DNA of 64,000 bases. It comes from Lachnospiraceae bacterium. Lineage in GTDB: Bacteria; Bacillota; Clostridia; Lachnospirales; Lachnospiraceae. The notes beneath the pieces are model-generated. The model was not told the DNA's origin. It saw nothing but the letters and a program-made list of their open reading frames with translations, and searched no databases. Each line of letters opens with the position of its first letter. The stretch's first letter is position 1. The position numbers were made by a program, and so were the translations under genes. The stretch is taken from NCBI GenBank assembly GCA_022483465.1, contig JAKVNF010000003.1, forward strand, positions 756,501 through 820,500, in the 5' to 3' direction. Positions 16,418 through 25,713 of the stretch are shown here, piece by piece.

Positions 16418-18988
16418 ATGTCAAAAATTTCCGATAAGATTTTTGGTACCCATTCACAGAGGGAATTGAAGCGCATCATGCCCCTCGTCGACAAGATCGA
16501 AGCTTTACGGCCCACGATGCAGGCCCTCTCGGATGAGGAACTCGCCGGAAAGACCAAGGAGTTTCGGGAACGGCTCGCCAAGGGCGAGACCCTGGATGAC
16601 CTCCTGGTGGAGGCCTTCGCTGTGGTCCGCGAGGCGGACAAGCGTGCCATCGGCCTGGAGCCCTTCCGGGTGCAGCTGATCGGCGGCATCATCCTCCACC
16701 AGGGCCGTATCGCAGAGATGAAGACCGGTGAAGGAAAAACCCTGGTGGCCACCCTTCCCACCTATCTGAATGCCCTGGAGGGCAAGGGCGCCATGGTGGT
16801 CACGGTCAACGACTATCTGGCAAAGCGTGACGCGGACCAGATGGGTCAGGTGTACCGGTTCCTGGGCATGACCTGCGGCTGCGTGTTAAACCCCATGTCC
16901 TCTCAAGAGCGGCAGGCGGCCTACGCCTGCGACGTGACCTATGTCACCAACAACGAGCTGGGCTTTGACTACCTGCGTGACAACATGGCCATCTACAAGA
17001 ACCAGCTGGTTCTGCGTGGCCTGCACTACTGCATCATCGATGAGGTCGATTCCATCCTGATCGATGAGGCCAGAACCCCGCTCATCATCTCCGGTCAGGG
17101 CGACAAGTCCACCAAGATCTACGATGCCTGCGACATCCTGGCAAAGCAGATGACAAGAGGCAAGGATCAGGACAACGTCTCCCAGATCGACGCCATCATG
17201 GGCATCGAGCAGGAGGAGGACGGCGACTTCATCGTCAACGAGAAGGACAAGATCGTCAACCTGACCCAGCAGGGCGTTGCCAAGACCGAGAAATTCTTCC
17301 ACATCAAGAACCTGGCGGATCCCGAGAACCTGGAGATCCAGCACTGCATCATCCTGGCCCTGCGCGCCAACAACCTGATGCAGAAGGATCACGACTACAT
17401 CGTCAAGGACGATGAGGTCCTGATCGTCGATGAGTTCACCGGCCGTGTGATGCCGGGCCGCCGCTACAGCGACGGCCTGCACCAGGCCATCGAGGCGAAG
17501 GAGCACGTGAAGGTCAAGCAGGAGTCCAAGACCCTGGCCACCATCACCTTCCAGAACTTCTTCAACAAGTTTGACAAGAAGTGCGGTATGACCGGTACCG
17601 CCCTGACCGAGGAGCACGAGTTCCGCGAGATCTACGGCATGGACGTCATCGAGATCCCGACCAACAAGCCGGTCATCCGTGTGGACCACCAAGACGCGGT
17701 CTACAAGACCCGGAAGGAGAAGCTCAACGCCGTGATCGCCGCGATCCAGGCCTGCCACGCAAAGGGACAGCCCGTCCTCGTCGGCACCATCACCATCGAG
17801 GCCTCCGAGGAGCTCTCCCGGATGCTCAAGAAGGTCGGCATTCCCCACAACGTCTTGAACGCCAAGTACCACGAGATCGAGGCAGAGATCATCTCCCACG
17901 CCGGTGAGCACGGGAGCGTGACCATCGCCACCAACATGGCCGGCCGTGGTACCGATATTAAGCTCGACGACGAGGCCAGAAAGGCCGGCGGCCTCTACGT
18001 CATCGGCACCGAGCGCCACGAGTCCCGCCGTATCGACAACCAGCTGCGCGGCCGTTCCGGCCGTCAGGGCGATCCGGGTGAGTCCCGCTTCTACATCTCC
18101 CTCGAGGACGATCTGATGCGGCTGTTCGGCTCCGAGCGCATGATCAACATGTTCAACGCGATCGGCATCCCGGAGGGACAGGAGATCACCCACAAGTCCC
18201 TCTCCAAGGCCATCGAGAACGCCCAGAAGAAGATCGAGCTCAACAACTTCGCCATCCGCAAGAACCTGCTTGACTACGATGAGGTCATGAACGAGCAGCG
18301 CGATGTGATCTACAAGGAGCGGAGAATGGTGCTGGACGGCCTGTCCATGCGCGACTCCATCTTCAAGATGATCACCGACATCGTGGACAACAAGGTGGAC
18401 GCCGCAGTCGGCGACACCGATGCCACCCCCGAGAACCTGCACGAGCTCAACGAGCTCCTGCTGCCCATCATCCCGCTGGAGCCCATCACCACGAAGCGGC
18501 TCACCAGCACCGCCAAGGATGCGATCAAGCAGCAGCTCAAGGAAGAGGCCATCAAGCTCTACGAGCAGAAGGAGGCCGACTTCCCGGCACCGGAGGCCAT
18601 GCGTGAGGTGGAGCGCGTGATCCTGCTCCGTGTCATCGACATGAAGTGGATGAACCACATCGATGACATGCAGCAGCTCCAGCAGACGATCCGCATGCAG
18701 GCATACGGACAGAAGGATCCGCTGGTCGAGTACAAGATCGCCGGCTACGACATGTTCAACGAGATGAGCGACGGCATCCAGGAGGATACCGTCCGCACCC
18801 TGTTCCGCATCCGCGTGGAGCAGAAGGTGGAGCGAGAGCAGGTCGCAAAGCCGATTTCCACCAACCGGGACGATGAAGCGCCCGCAAAGCCGGTGGTCCG
18901 CATGGAGAAGAAGGTCTATCCCAACGATCCCTGCCCCTGCGGCTCCGGAAAGAAGTACAAAAACTGCCACGGGAGGAACCTGGTCTGA
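16418..18988 (+). CDS. secA: Preprotein translocase ATPase SecA
   Basis: The 856-residue motor of the Sec pathway. Walker A MKTGEGKT lies near residue 104, the DEAD-type site [17 protein letters not shown] near 207, FMAGRGTDI-like [11 protein letters not shown] near 505, and the C-terminus ends with the zinc/SecB-type motif [13 protein letters not shown]. It drives export of the signal-peptide proteins encoded here, such as the lipoprotein at 905 and the TRAP binding protein. It is followed after 51 bp by prfB, an order common in Firmicutes. Confidence 0.97.
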   Translation: MSKISDKIFGTHSQRELKRIMPLVDKIEALRPTMQALSDEELAGKTKEFRERLAKGETLDDLLVEAFAVVREADKRAIGLEPFRVQLIGGIILHQGRIAEMKTGEGKTLVATLPTYLNALEGKGAMVVTVNDYLAKRDADQMGQVYRFLGMTCGCVLNPMSSQERQAAYACDVTYVTNNELGFDYLRDNMAIYKNQLVLRGLHYCIIDEVDSILIDEARTPLIISGQGDKSTKIYDACDILAKQMTRGKDQDNVSQIDAIMGIEQEEDGDFIVNEKDKIVNLTQQGVAKTEKFFHIKNLADPENLEIQHCIILALRANNLMQKDHDYIVKDDEVLIVDEFTGRVMPGRRYSDGLHQAIEAKEHVKVKQESKTLATITFQNFFNKFDKKCGMTGTALTEEHEFREIYGMDVIEIPTNKPVIRVDHQDAVYKTRKEKLNAVIAAIQACHAKGQPVLVGTITIEASEELSRMLKKVGIPHNVLNAKYHEIEAEIISHAGEHGSVTIATNMAGRGTDIKLDDEARKAGGLYVIGTERHESRRIDNQLRGRSGRQGDPGESRFYISLEDDLMRLFGSERMINMFNAIGIPEGQEITHKSLSKAIENAQKKIELNNFAIRKNLLDYDEVMNEQRDVIYKERRMVLDGLSMRDSIFKMITDIVDNKVDAAVGDTDATPENLHELNELLLPIIPLEPITTKRLTSTAKDAIKQQLKEEAIKLYEQKEADFPAPEAMREVERVILLRVIDMKWMNHIDDMQQLQQTIRMQAYGQKDPLVEYKIAGYDMFNEMSDGIQEDTVRTLFRIRVEQKVEREQVAKPISTNRDDEAPAKPVVRMEKKVYPNDPCPCGSGKKYKNCHGRNLV

Positions 18989-19039
18989 CGCCGTTCCCTT
19001 CTGCTGGCATCTGCAACAAAGAAACAGAAAGGAACTGTC

Positions 19040-20170
19040 ATGGTAGAACTGGACCAGATGAAAATTGAGCTGCAGGGTAAGGAGGAGGACCTGAAGCAGG
19101 CCCGCGCCTCCCTGAACCTGGACTTCAAGAAGCAGCGCATTGAGGAGCTGCAGCGCGAGATGGAGGCCCCGGACTTCTGGGACGACCCGGACCGCGCCAA
19201 CGGAAAGATGAAAAACCTCAAGGACCTGCAGCGCACCGTGGAGGAGGCCGACGGCCTCTCCCAGCAGTATCAGGATATCCTGGACCTCATCGAGATGGGG
19301 AACGAGGACAGCGACCCGGACGCCCCCGAGGCGGTCCGCTCCGAGCTGGACGACTTTGAGGAAAAGCTGGAGGACCTGCGCCTCTCCACGCTCCTCACCG
19401 GGGAGTACGACGAGAACAACGCGATCATCTCGCTGAACGCCGGTGCCGGCGGCACCGAGTCCTGTGACTGGTGCTCGATGCTGTTCCGCATGTACACGAG
19501 ATGGGCCGCCAGAAAGGGCTTTGAGGTCGAGGTTTTAAACCAGGTGCCCGGCGATGAGGCGGGCATCAAGTCCGTGGACTTCCAGGTCAACGGGACGAAC
19601 GCTTACGGCTTTTTGAAGAGTGAGCACGGCGTGCACCGTCTGGTGCGCATCAGCCCCTTCAACGCCCAGGGCAAGCGCCAGACCTCCTTTGTCTCCTGCG
19701 AGGTCATGCCGGAGCTTCCCCAGGACAACAACATCGAGATCAACCCGGAGGACATCCGGATCGACACCTACCGCTCCTCCGGTGCCGGCGGTCAGCACAT
19801 CAACAAGACCAGTTCCGCCATCCGCATCACCCACTTCCCGACGGGCATTGTGGTCACCTGCCAGAACGAGCGGTCCCAGTTCCAGAACAAGGACAAGGCC
19901 TTCGAGATGCTGCGGGCAAAGCTCTTCCTGCTGCAGCAGGAGATGGATGCGGAGAAGCTCGACGGCATCCGCGGAGATGTGAAGGAGATCGCCTGGGGCT
20001 CCCAGATCCGCTCCTACTTCCTGCAGCCCTACACGCTGGTCAAGGACACCAGAACCCAGGCCGAGACCTCGGACGCCCAGTCCGTGCTGGACGGCAATAT
20101 CGACCTGTTCATCAATGCCTACCTGAAGATGCAGGCAGACAAGAAGCTCGCCGCTTCCCAGGAGGTCTGA
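19040..20170 (+). CDS. prfB: Peptide chain release factor 2, without programmed frameshift
   Basis: A 376-residue class I release factor reading UGA and UAA. The anticodon-like SPF motif is at residues 205-207 and the peptidyl-hydrolysis GGQ at 250-252. In many bacteria prfB has an in-frame UGA near codon 26 that forces a +1 frameshift; here the equivalent region (SLNLDFKKQRIEEL) is a single uninterrupted frame with no UGA, so this self-regulation is absent. A strong terminator follows. Confidence 0.96.
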   Translation: MVELDQMKIELQGKEEDLKQARASLNLDFKKQRIEELQREMEAPDFWDDPDRANGKMKNLKDLQRTVEEADGLSQQYQDILDLIEMGNEDSDPDAPEAVRSELDDFEEKLEDLRLSTLLTGEYDENNAIISLNAGAGGTESCDWCSMLFRMYTRWAARKGFEVEVLNQVPGDEAGIKSVDFQVNGTNAYGFLKSEHGVHRLVRISPFNAQGKRQTSFVSCEVMPELPQDNNIEINPEDIRIDTYRSSGAGGQHINKTSSAIRITHFPTGIVVTCQNERSQFQNKDKAFEMLRAKLFLLQQEMDAEKLDGIRGDVKEIAWGSQIRSYFLQPYTLVKDTRTQAETSDAQSVLDGNIDLFINAYLKMQADKKLAASQEV

Positions 20171-20189
20171 GATCAGAGGGTAAAAGAGA

Positions 20190-20224
20190 CCCCCTGCTGC
20201 TTTGGAGCAGCAGGGGGTTTGTTC
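20190..20224 (+). terminator. Intrinsic terminator after prfB
   Basis: CCCCCTGCTGCT (20190-20201) and AGCAGCAGGGGG (20206-20217) form a perfect 12-bp stem with a TTGG loop, followed by TTTGTT. Confidence 0.92.
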
Positions 20225-20463
20225 TGCCCGGAACCGGCAGTGACCTGACGCTGTGCAGGGCGCGGCAGGTCTCCAGGAAACGGCAATCGTCTTAGCGAAG
20301 ATAGGTGGTTTGGGGACAGGAGAGGCCGAAGGCTTTCCGACTGCAGAGGTTCTCAGCAGCCCAAGAAATGCGCGCGCCAGTGCTGCGCACCCGCCCTCAA
20401 AATGCGGCGAGTCCCCCTCTGCAGTGGGTACGCTCTTGCCATGTCTGTTCCCTGTTTCCCTTT
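20225..20463. other. Intergenic stretch with no recognisable feature
   Basis: About 240 bp between the prfB terminator and the Fic promoter region. Short open frames exist on the plus strand but have no ribosome binding site and no family resemblance. I see nothing functional. Confidence 0.4.
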
Positions 20464-20536
20464 GCTTTACATTTTGGGTATATGGGAGTTCAAAAGCTTT
20501 ACTATTTTGTAGATTTGCAGCATAATATGTAAAGCT
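20464..20536 (+). promoter_or_regulatory. Fic promoter with three GCTTTAC boxes (operator array)
   Basis: A promoter can be read as TTTACT (20498-20503), 17 bp, CATAAT (20521-20526). Around it lie GCTTTACAT (20464-20472), GCTTTAC (20496-20502) overlapping the -35, and ATGTAAAGC (20527-20535) just after the -10. The first and third are exact inverted copies of nine bases; the first two are 32 bp apart, three helical turns. The gene they precede encodes its own N-terminal helix-turn-helix, so autoregulation is a natural inference. Confidence 0.6.
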
Positions 20537-20557
20537 CTCGCAAAGGATGGTAACAGG

Positions 20558-21481
20558 ATGATCGATTATTCCGGTCTGACCCGAAAACTGAAAGAACAGA
20601 AAATCACCCGAACAGATCTGTGCTCCCTGATCGGACTCTCCTCCCGGACCATTGCAAAGATCGGGAAAGGAGAAGCACTTTCCGGCAATACCATTCGCCG
20701 AATTGCGGATTATCTCGGGTGTGATCCGGCACAGCTCTACAGGGAAGTATCGGATAATCCGATCCTGCAAACCCTTCGTGACGAGAAGGAGGGAGGAATT
20801 TCAGGCGGCCTGTACCATGAGCTCCAGGTGCGGATGACATACAATTCGAATCATATGGAAGGCAGCAGATTAACGGAAGAACAGACAAGGCTGATCTTCG
20901 AGACCAATACAGCCCCTGCGGGAGATAGCGTTCCGGTGGATGATATCCTGGAAACGGTGCACCACTTCCGTGCAATTGATTTTATAATTGACCATGCGGA
21001 GGACGATCTGTCAGAAGAAATCATCAAGCACCTGCATTACCTTCTTAAGCATGACACAAAGGATTCCACACTCTCGTGGTTTGCAGTGGGGGACTACAAG
21101 AAGCGCCCCAACATGGTCGGTGGTCACGAAACGGCAAGACCAGAGGAGGTCCCCGAACGGATGAAAGGGCTTCTTGCGCACTATCATAAGATCGGGAGGG
21201 AAAGGCCGGTAACGCTGAACGACATCATCGCCTTCCATGCAGAGCTGGAATACATACATCCCTTTCAGGACGGAAATGGCAGGGTCGGAAGGCTTGTGGC
21301 GCTCAAGGAATGCCTTCGCTACAGGATTGTTCCTTTTCTCATCGAGAACGACAAAAAAATGTATTATTATCGTGGCCTCGCAAACTGGCACCAAGAAAAG
21401 GGGTGGCTGATAGATACCTGCCTTGACGGGCAGGATACCTTCCGAGCTCTGATGGACGCGCTGGGTGTTCCAGATTCCTAA
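20558..21481 (+). CDS. HTH-Fic protein with N-terminal inhibitory motif
   Basis: A 307-residue protein: an XRE-type helix-turn-helix (residues 1-65, LCSLIGLSSRTIAKIGKG), then a Fic domain with the canonical active site HPFQDGNGRVGR (234-245). Fic enzymes usually transfer AMP from ATP to a hydroxyl of a target protein. An SNHMEG sequence at residues 97-102 fits the (S/T)xxxE(G/N) inhibitory motif, placing it among Fic proteins that carry their inhibitor in cis ahead of the active site. No separate antitoxin gene is present. The predicted operators upstream suggest the HTH controls its own promoter. Target protein unknown. Confidence 0.88.
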   Translation: MIDYSGLTRKLKEQKITRTDLCSLIGLSSRTIAKIGKGEALSGNTIRRIADYLGCDPAQLYREVSDNPILQTLRDEKEGGISGGLYHELQVRMTYNSNHMEGSRLTEEQTRLIFETNTAPAGDSVPVDDILETVHHFRAIDFIIDHAEDDLSEEIIKHLHYLLKHDTKDSTLSWFAVGDYKKRPNMVGGHETARPEEVPERMKGLLAHYHKIGRERPVTLNDIIAFHAELEYIHPFQDGNGRVGRLVALKECLRYRIVPFLIENDKKMYYYRGLANWHQEKGWLIDTCLDGQDTFRALMDALGVPDS

Positions 21482-21515
21482 TCTCACCATGCAGGCGGAT
21501 GCAGCAGCCAAAAAC

Positions 21516-21551
21516 GGCAGGAGACGGAGCACTGTGCTCCGCCTCCTGCCC
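21516..21551 (+). terminator. Stem-loop after fic, T-run displaced by an IS
   Basis: GGCAGGAGACGGAGCAC (21516-21532) pairs with GTGCTCCGCCTCCTGCC (21535-21551) as a nearly perfect stem of 16 to 17 bp. No T-run follows because the insertion element starts at 21552, at the very base of the stem. Confidence 0.6.
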
Positions 21552-21727
21552 AATGGCGTCAACCACTTTTATTAAAGCCAGTTAGCCATTAGCAGATTAA
21601 ACTGTTAGTGGCTATTTTTATTGCTTTAAATGTAGTATAGGATATCATTATAAATATAGTGTAATAACGCTGATAATACTCTATAATGTAGTATAGGATG
21701 TGCACTCTACACGGAAAGGAGGCTCTC

Positions 21728-21940
21728 ATGTTTATTAAGGTTGTTCCAAACCAAAAAGGCAGGCCCGGCACCTATTTTTGCTACTTGGTCGAGTCATACA
21801 GGGAGGAAGGCAAGCCGAAGCATCGCGTCATCAAGAACTTCGGCCTTCTGGAGGACGATCAGGTTCCTTACCTCAAGGCTATGTACGCAAAAAAGAAGCC
21901 CCGTCTCGTTTATGATGATGACAAGCACGGGGAGACGTAG
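21728..21940 (+). CDS. Small protein resembling the N-terminus of IS1634-type transposases
   Basis: A 70-residue frame starting MFIKVVPNQKGRPGTYF and including LVESYREEGKPKHRVIKNFG, the pattern seen at the start of IS1634-family transposases. AAAGGAGG precedes the ATG by seven bases, so it is meant to be translated. It ends 21 bp before the main transposase frame. Either the transposase is naturally split into two proteins or an ancestral frame was broken here; I cannot tell which. Confidence 0.6.
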   Translation: MFIKVVPNQKGRPGTYFCYLVESYREEGKPKHRVIKNFGLLEDDQVPYLKAMYAKKKPRLVYDDDKHGET

Positions 21941-21961
21941 GCTAGAACAACGACGGCAATT

Positions 21962-23395
21962 GTGACACGCAATGACCTGCTGGAAATCCTGGACAGCCCC
22001 GAGGCAATTCAGATGGCGAGAACCACCTCGCGCGGCTTCAGCCTTGTCCAAAAGATAACCCTGCGCGACGTCGTGCTGTTCTATATGCAAAGGATGGGCT
22101 GTACGATCAATCAGGATATCGCTGCCTATTTTTCAAAGGTCGGCAAACCCCGCGTGACAAAACAGGGGATGTTCAAAGCACTGGACAAGCTGAATCCTGA
22201 GTTCTTTCCATATGTGATCAGAGAGCTCGCGAATAAGTATTACGAGCGCGGTGACTATCAGACTCTGAACGGGTATATTGTTCTTGCCTGTGACGGAACG
22301 AAGCGGGATCTCCCAAATACCCCGGAACTGGCGGAAAAGTTCGGCGGGGCAAAGAATCAGACCGTCACCGATACCAGCAAGATCAAGACACCGCAGGCAA
22401 ACTGCTCCGTCCTGGTTGACGTACTGAACCATGTGGTACTGAATGCATCGATGTGCTCTTATGACACCTCTGAACTTCCAATGTTGTTTGAGCATCTGGA
22501 GAAGTGCAGAGACCTGCTGAAGGGAAAGAAGGTTTTGCTTCTCTGTGACCGCTACTATGTTTCAGCTGAATTGTTTCTGTACTGTACCTTCCATGAGATT
22601 GACTTCATTGTCAGAAACAAATCCTACTGCTACAAGGAACAGATAGCGAAGGTAAAGACTGAAGGATTAATCCTCCTCGACTTTGACAAAGCATGGATAA
22701 ACAGAATGAAGCGCGAAGACTGTAAGGCCATAGCGAAACTGATGGATAATTGTCTTGCCCTGCGGGTTGTGAAGAATACCTACTCCTACAAACCGACGGA
22801 TAAGAAACGTGCTGAGGAGGTACAGGTCGATTCCGCTTACCTCACAAGTGTGTCAGTACCGCTTCTGAGCAAAGGGGAAGTTGTGAGTGCTTACCACGTA
22901 CTCCGATGGGATAACGAAACAGTCTTCTACGATATAAAAGATCATCTGGAGGCGGAAAGGTTCAACTCAGGAAAGGTCAACATCGTCATAAACTCTTACC
23001 TGGCAAAGGTCCTGAACTACGTGATTGGCGGACAGTTCTTCAATGATGCGGACGAGTTGAACATGTCCCGGAAGGATGAAGAAGGGCAGACAACGAAGTA
23101 CGACTATATCCCAAACATGAAGAACATCCTTGACACGCTAAGAATCGATCCGATATTTCCAAAGATCCTTCACTGCCAGGAAATCCTGATAACCGTTCCG
23201 GATATCCAGAAGTACGTTGAAGATCTCGTGGAGGATTTCTCAAGAGTCCTTGTCCCGGTACGCCCAGGACGACATTACCAACGATGGGGGAAATGGATGG
23301 CAAGCATTCCGTTAAGGAAGTCCCGTTTGGATGGGAGGCGGGACCCACCGATAAAGAAATGTCCTTTTAATAGAGGATATATAACTTCCAGGTAG
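21962..23395 (+). CDS. IS4-type DDE transposase
   Basis: A 477-residue transposase. First acidic residue in VLACDGTKRDL, second in KVLLLCDRYYV, third in the IS4 signature RWDNETVFYDIK, which fits R(3)E(6)K. The start (ATG or GTG near 21962) lies just after the small frame and has no strong ribosome binding site, consistent with translational coupling. Inverted repeats bracket the gene, so it may be active. Confidence 0.85.
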   Translation: MTRNDLLEILDSPEAIQMARTTSRGFSLVQKITLRDVVLFYMQRMGCTINQDIAAYFSKVGKPRVTKQGMFKALDKLNPEFFPYVIRELANKYYERGDYQTLNGYIVLACDGTKRDLPNTPELAEKFGGAKNQTVTDTSKIKTPQANCSVLVDVLNHVVLNASMCSYDTSELPMLFEHLEKCRDLLKGKKVLLLCDRYYVSAELFLYCTFHEIDFIVRNKSYCYKEQIAKVKTEGLILLDFDKAWINRMKREDCKAIAKLMDNCLALRVVKNTYSYKPTDKKRAEEVQVDSAYLTSVSVPLLSKGEVVSAYHVLRWDNETVFYDIKDHLEAERFNSGKVNIVINSYLAKVLNYVIGGQFFNDADELNMSRKDEEGQTTKYDYIPNMKNILDTLRIDPIFPKILHCQEILITVPDIQKYVEDLVEDFSRVLVPVRPGRHYQRWGKWMASIPLRKSRLDGRRDPPIKKCPFNRGYITSR

Positions 23396-23526
23396 AGCTA
23401 ATGTAGTGTAGAGTCACAGATGTTTATATTTTGATAAAAGCATAAAATGTGATAGGGGGATTTTTGCGCTCTAATAGAATTCAAAATAGCGCCAACCACA
23501 CGTCTGAAAGTAGTTGACGCCATTGC

Positions 23527-23563
23527 CCTGTTCCAGATTTTGATCTGGAACAGGTGTTTTTAT
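23527..23563 (+). terminator. Intrinsic terminator immediately right of the IS
   Basis: CCTGTTCCAGAT (23527-23538) and ATCTGGAACAGG (23543-23554) form a perfect 12-bp stem with a TTTG loop, followed by TGTTTTTAT. Two bases separate it from the element end. Confidence 0.9.
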
Positions 23564-23693
23564 TCTGCGTTTTCTTTCCCGGCAGGTGCCATGGCAGGAC
23601 ACCCTGCCATCTGCCGAAGGATTCGGCTCCCTCCCCGTCTTCCGGGGGAACGCCTCTTTGAGAATTCAGGCAGAGGAGTCGAAATACACCCGT

Positions 23694-23741
23694 CCCCCTC
23701 TTTTGTCGGATGTAACCACCGATACAGGAGGGGGCCTTTTT
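23694..23741 (+). terminator. Second terminator-like hairpin upstream of dctP
   Basis: CCCCCTC (23694-23700) pairs with GAGGGGG (23728-23734), with an inner TGTCGG/CCGATA stem, then CCTTTTT. It lies 120 bp ahead of the TRAP genes and may end an older upstream transcript or act as an attenuator. Confidence 0.65.
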
Positions 23742-23863
23742 CATTCCGCGGGGGAGTGCAATAAAGTTTTGATTTTCCCCGATCAGTGCAAGAAACAGAA
23801 ATTATTTGATCCGGGCGGATGATAGGATGATCCCAGATCAATTCCACAGCAGGAGGGAAACAA

Positions 23864-24883
23864 ATGGGGATCCAAAAAGTCATAGGACTGACCGCAGGCG
23901 CAGCAGGCATTGCTGCCGTCTGCTGTGTATTCGCCAGTGTCGCATCCACCAACCACGCCAATGGGCGGCTGATCCGTCTGGCACACAACCAGCAGGATGG
24001 TACCGAGATCGCGGATTCCATCGCAGAATTCGAGACCTTCGTGGAGACGGACGATCCGTCCGAAAATCTCTCGGTCAAGATCTATCCGAGCGGCATCCTC
24101 GGCTCAGAAAACGAGGAGATCGAGATGGTGAAAGCCGGAATCCTGGACATGGCAAAGGTCAGCTCCAACACACTGGGGCAGTTCGACGACCGGTACAGCA
24201 TCTTTGCCATTCCGTATCTGTTTCAGAGCCAGGAGCACTACTACGATGCCATGGAGAACAGCAAGGCAATCCAGGGGCTGTTCAACTCCACTGCCGATCA
24301 GGGCTTTATCGCCATCGGGTACTATGCGAACGGTGCCCGGAACTTTTATCTCAAGGAGAACATCTGCGTCGATGACCCTTCAGATCTTGCCGGTAAGAAG
24401 ATCCGCTCCATGCCCAGCTCCACATCCATGGAGATGATCCGCCTGATGGGCGGCTCCCCGGTGCCCATGTCCTCCAGCGAGACCTATACCGCTTTGCAGC
24501 AGGGCGTCGTGGACGGCGCCGAGAACACCGAGCTCGCCCTGACTGTCAACGGGCATGAGGATCTGGTTTCATCTTACACCTACACCGAGCACCAGTACTC
24601 CCCGGACATCTACATCATCAGCACTGATACCTGGAATACCCTCACCAGAAAGCAGCAGTACCTCAAGGACTGCCTTACCAAGACCAACGACGACTTCAAG
24701 GCCATGTACAACGGGATGATGGAAGACGCCATTGAGGAAGCGCAGGAGCACGGCGTCACCGTCTATCGGGACATCGACAAGAGCGCCTTCATCGAGGCAG
24801 TCCAGCCCATGCACGAGGCATTTGCAGCAAAGGGAGCAGACTATCAGGCGCTTCTGGACGACATCGAGAGCTACGCGCAGTAA
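23864..24883 (+). CDS. dctP: TRAP transporter substrate-binding protein DctP
   Basis: A 339-residue exported solute-binding protein. The N-terminal hydrophobic segment (residues 5-27) is a signal or anchor; its AAVCC is not a standard lipobox. The DctP fold follows (IRLAHNQQDGTEIADSIAEF, IYPSGILGSENEEIEMVKAG, LAGKKIRSMPSSTSMEMIRL with the Arg that salt-bridges carboxylate ligands). It captures an acidic sugar or other carboxylate and hands it to DctQM. Given the GH105 and rhamnose genes downstream, an unsaturated pectin oligosaccharide or uronate is a reasonable guess. AGGAGGGA precedes the ATG. Confidence 0.9.
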   Translation: MGIQKVIGLTAGAAGIAAVCCVFASVASTNHANGRLIRLAHNQQDGTEIADSIAEFETFVETDDPSENLSVKIYPSGILGSENEEIEMVKAGILDMAKVSSNTLGQFDDRYSIFAIPYLFQSQEHYYDAMENSKAIQGLFNSTADQGFIAIGYYANGARNFYLKENICVDDPSDLAGKKIRSMPSSTSMEMIRLMGGSPVPMSSSETYTALQQGVVDGAENTELALTVNGHEDLVSSYTYTEHQYSPDIYIISTDTWNTLTRKQQYLKDCLTKTNDDFKAMYNGMMEDAIEEAQEHGVTVYRDIDKSAFIEAVQPMHEAFAAKGADYQALLDDIESYAQ

Positions 24884-24896
24884 AGGGGAGGACATC

Positions 24897-25707
24897 ATGG
24901 AAAAGAAAGGCGTTAGTTAAGAAACGGGTTGATAAGCGATCGCCTAGCATGAGACCACTAATACCTCACTTTGAGCTCGAGCTGGGTACACTCCTATCCG
25001 TGCTGTGTTGCATCATGTAACAAAGCATCACCTAGATTGCCTAAACACATACACTCACTTGCCGAGTATGTGACTATAAATAACAAGATAGGCATTATGC
25101 GGAGAAGAAAAGAGCTCCAAATGGGGATTCTATATCTTCATCGGACATTATCGCGTCGAGAGTTCACCATGGAGGTTGTGGTATGGAACCCATCAACCCG
25201 GTTCTTTACTAACGCCAAAAGAAACTGTTTTTGATCCTGAACAGGATCATCGAAGTGCTGATGGCGGTTCTGATCATCACCATGGTCGCGGCCAATTTCT
25301 GGCAGATCTTCACAAGATTCGTGCTGAACCACGCGGCGGACTGGACAGAAGAGTACATGCGCTACTCGCTGATCTGGCTCACCATGATCGGCGTGCCCTA
25401 CGCGTACGGAAAGGACAAGCACATCGCCCTGGAGTTCATCGCAGACAAATTTTCAACCAAGGGGAAGGCCCTGGACAACCTCTTTGTGGAGATCGTTGTT
25501 CTGTTTCTCTCGGTCTTTGTCATGATCCTGGGCGGCTTCCTCGTCACGAGAAATGCCATCGGGCAGGTCTCCCCGGCACTGAACATCCCGATGCAGTTCT
25601 ACTACATCGGCGTTCCGATCTGCGGCATCCTGATGGTGCTGTACAGCATCCCGAAGATCGCGGGAAGCATCCGCTCCCTGCGCGGGACCAACAAGAAAGA
25701 GAGGTAA
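24897..25707 (+). pseudogene. dctQ: TRAP small permease DctQ, split at codon 5 by a MITE
   Basis: The natural start is ATG 24897, behind GGGGAGGAC. Codons 1-4 (MEKK) run into a 308-bp insertion and stop at 24920. The rest of the gene resumes at 25217. Deleting the insertion and one target copy gives MEKKLFLILNRIIEVLMAVL in one frame to the stop at 25707, a normal DctQ with four membrane segments. As it stands, residues from 25225 on have only CTG or TTG codons, or a GTG at 25255 and an ATG at 25261 deeper in, and no good ribosome binding site, so expression of the membrane subunit should be poor or absent. Four lost residues alone would be harmless; the lost initiation signal is the damage. 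Confidence 0.85.
24909..25216. mobile_element. MITE with 25-bp inverted repeats and 8-bp target duplication
   Basis: A 308-bp non-coding element. The left end GGCGTTAGTTAAGAAACG... and the reverse complement of the right end GGCGTTAGTAAAGAACCG... agree at 23 of 25 positions. AAAAGAAA flanks it on both sides (24901-24908 and 25217-25224). It encodes no transposase and so must have been moved in trans by an IS with the same ends; no such IS is in this window. Its AT content is higher than the neighbouring genes. Confidence 0.9.
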
Positions 25708-25713
25708 GATCCC

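Larger units (their letters stand above)
21552..23525 (+). mobile_element. IS4/IS1634-like insertion element
   Basis: The ends are inverted repeats: left CAATGGCGTCAACCACTTT, right (reverse complement) CAATGGCGTCAACTACTTT, one mismatch in 19. The element is 1,974 bp and carries a short upstream frame and a long transposase gene. No target duplication is evident by eye. Between the left end and the first gene there is an AT-rich leader in which AATGTAGTATAGGAT occurs twice. It sits between two terminator-like hairpins. Confidence 0.82.

Noticed and set aside
16886-18970. 694-codon open frame antisense to secA
   Set aside because: It mirrors the codon structure of secA in GC-rich DNA, is full of Val/Leu/Asp/His, and has no ribosome binding site or family resemblance. 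The 934-codon frame antisense to pheA-ppx (58866-61670) and similar frames opposite ptb-buk and ppk1 are rejected for the same reason.
20253-20525. Short plus-strand frames between prfB and fic
   Set aside because: No ribosome binding site, unusual composition and overlap with the fic promoter region.
20558-21481. Fic plus a neighbour as a toxin-antitoxin pair
   Set aside because: No small antitoxin gene lies on either side; the inhibitory motif is within the same protein.
24971-25234. Open frame inside the MITE
   Set aside because: It has no family resemblance and runs across the element's end; MITEs are non-coding and this frame is explained by chance.
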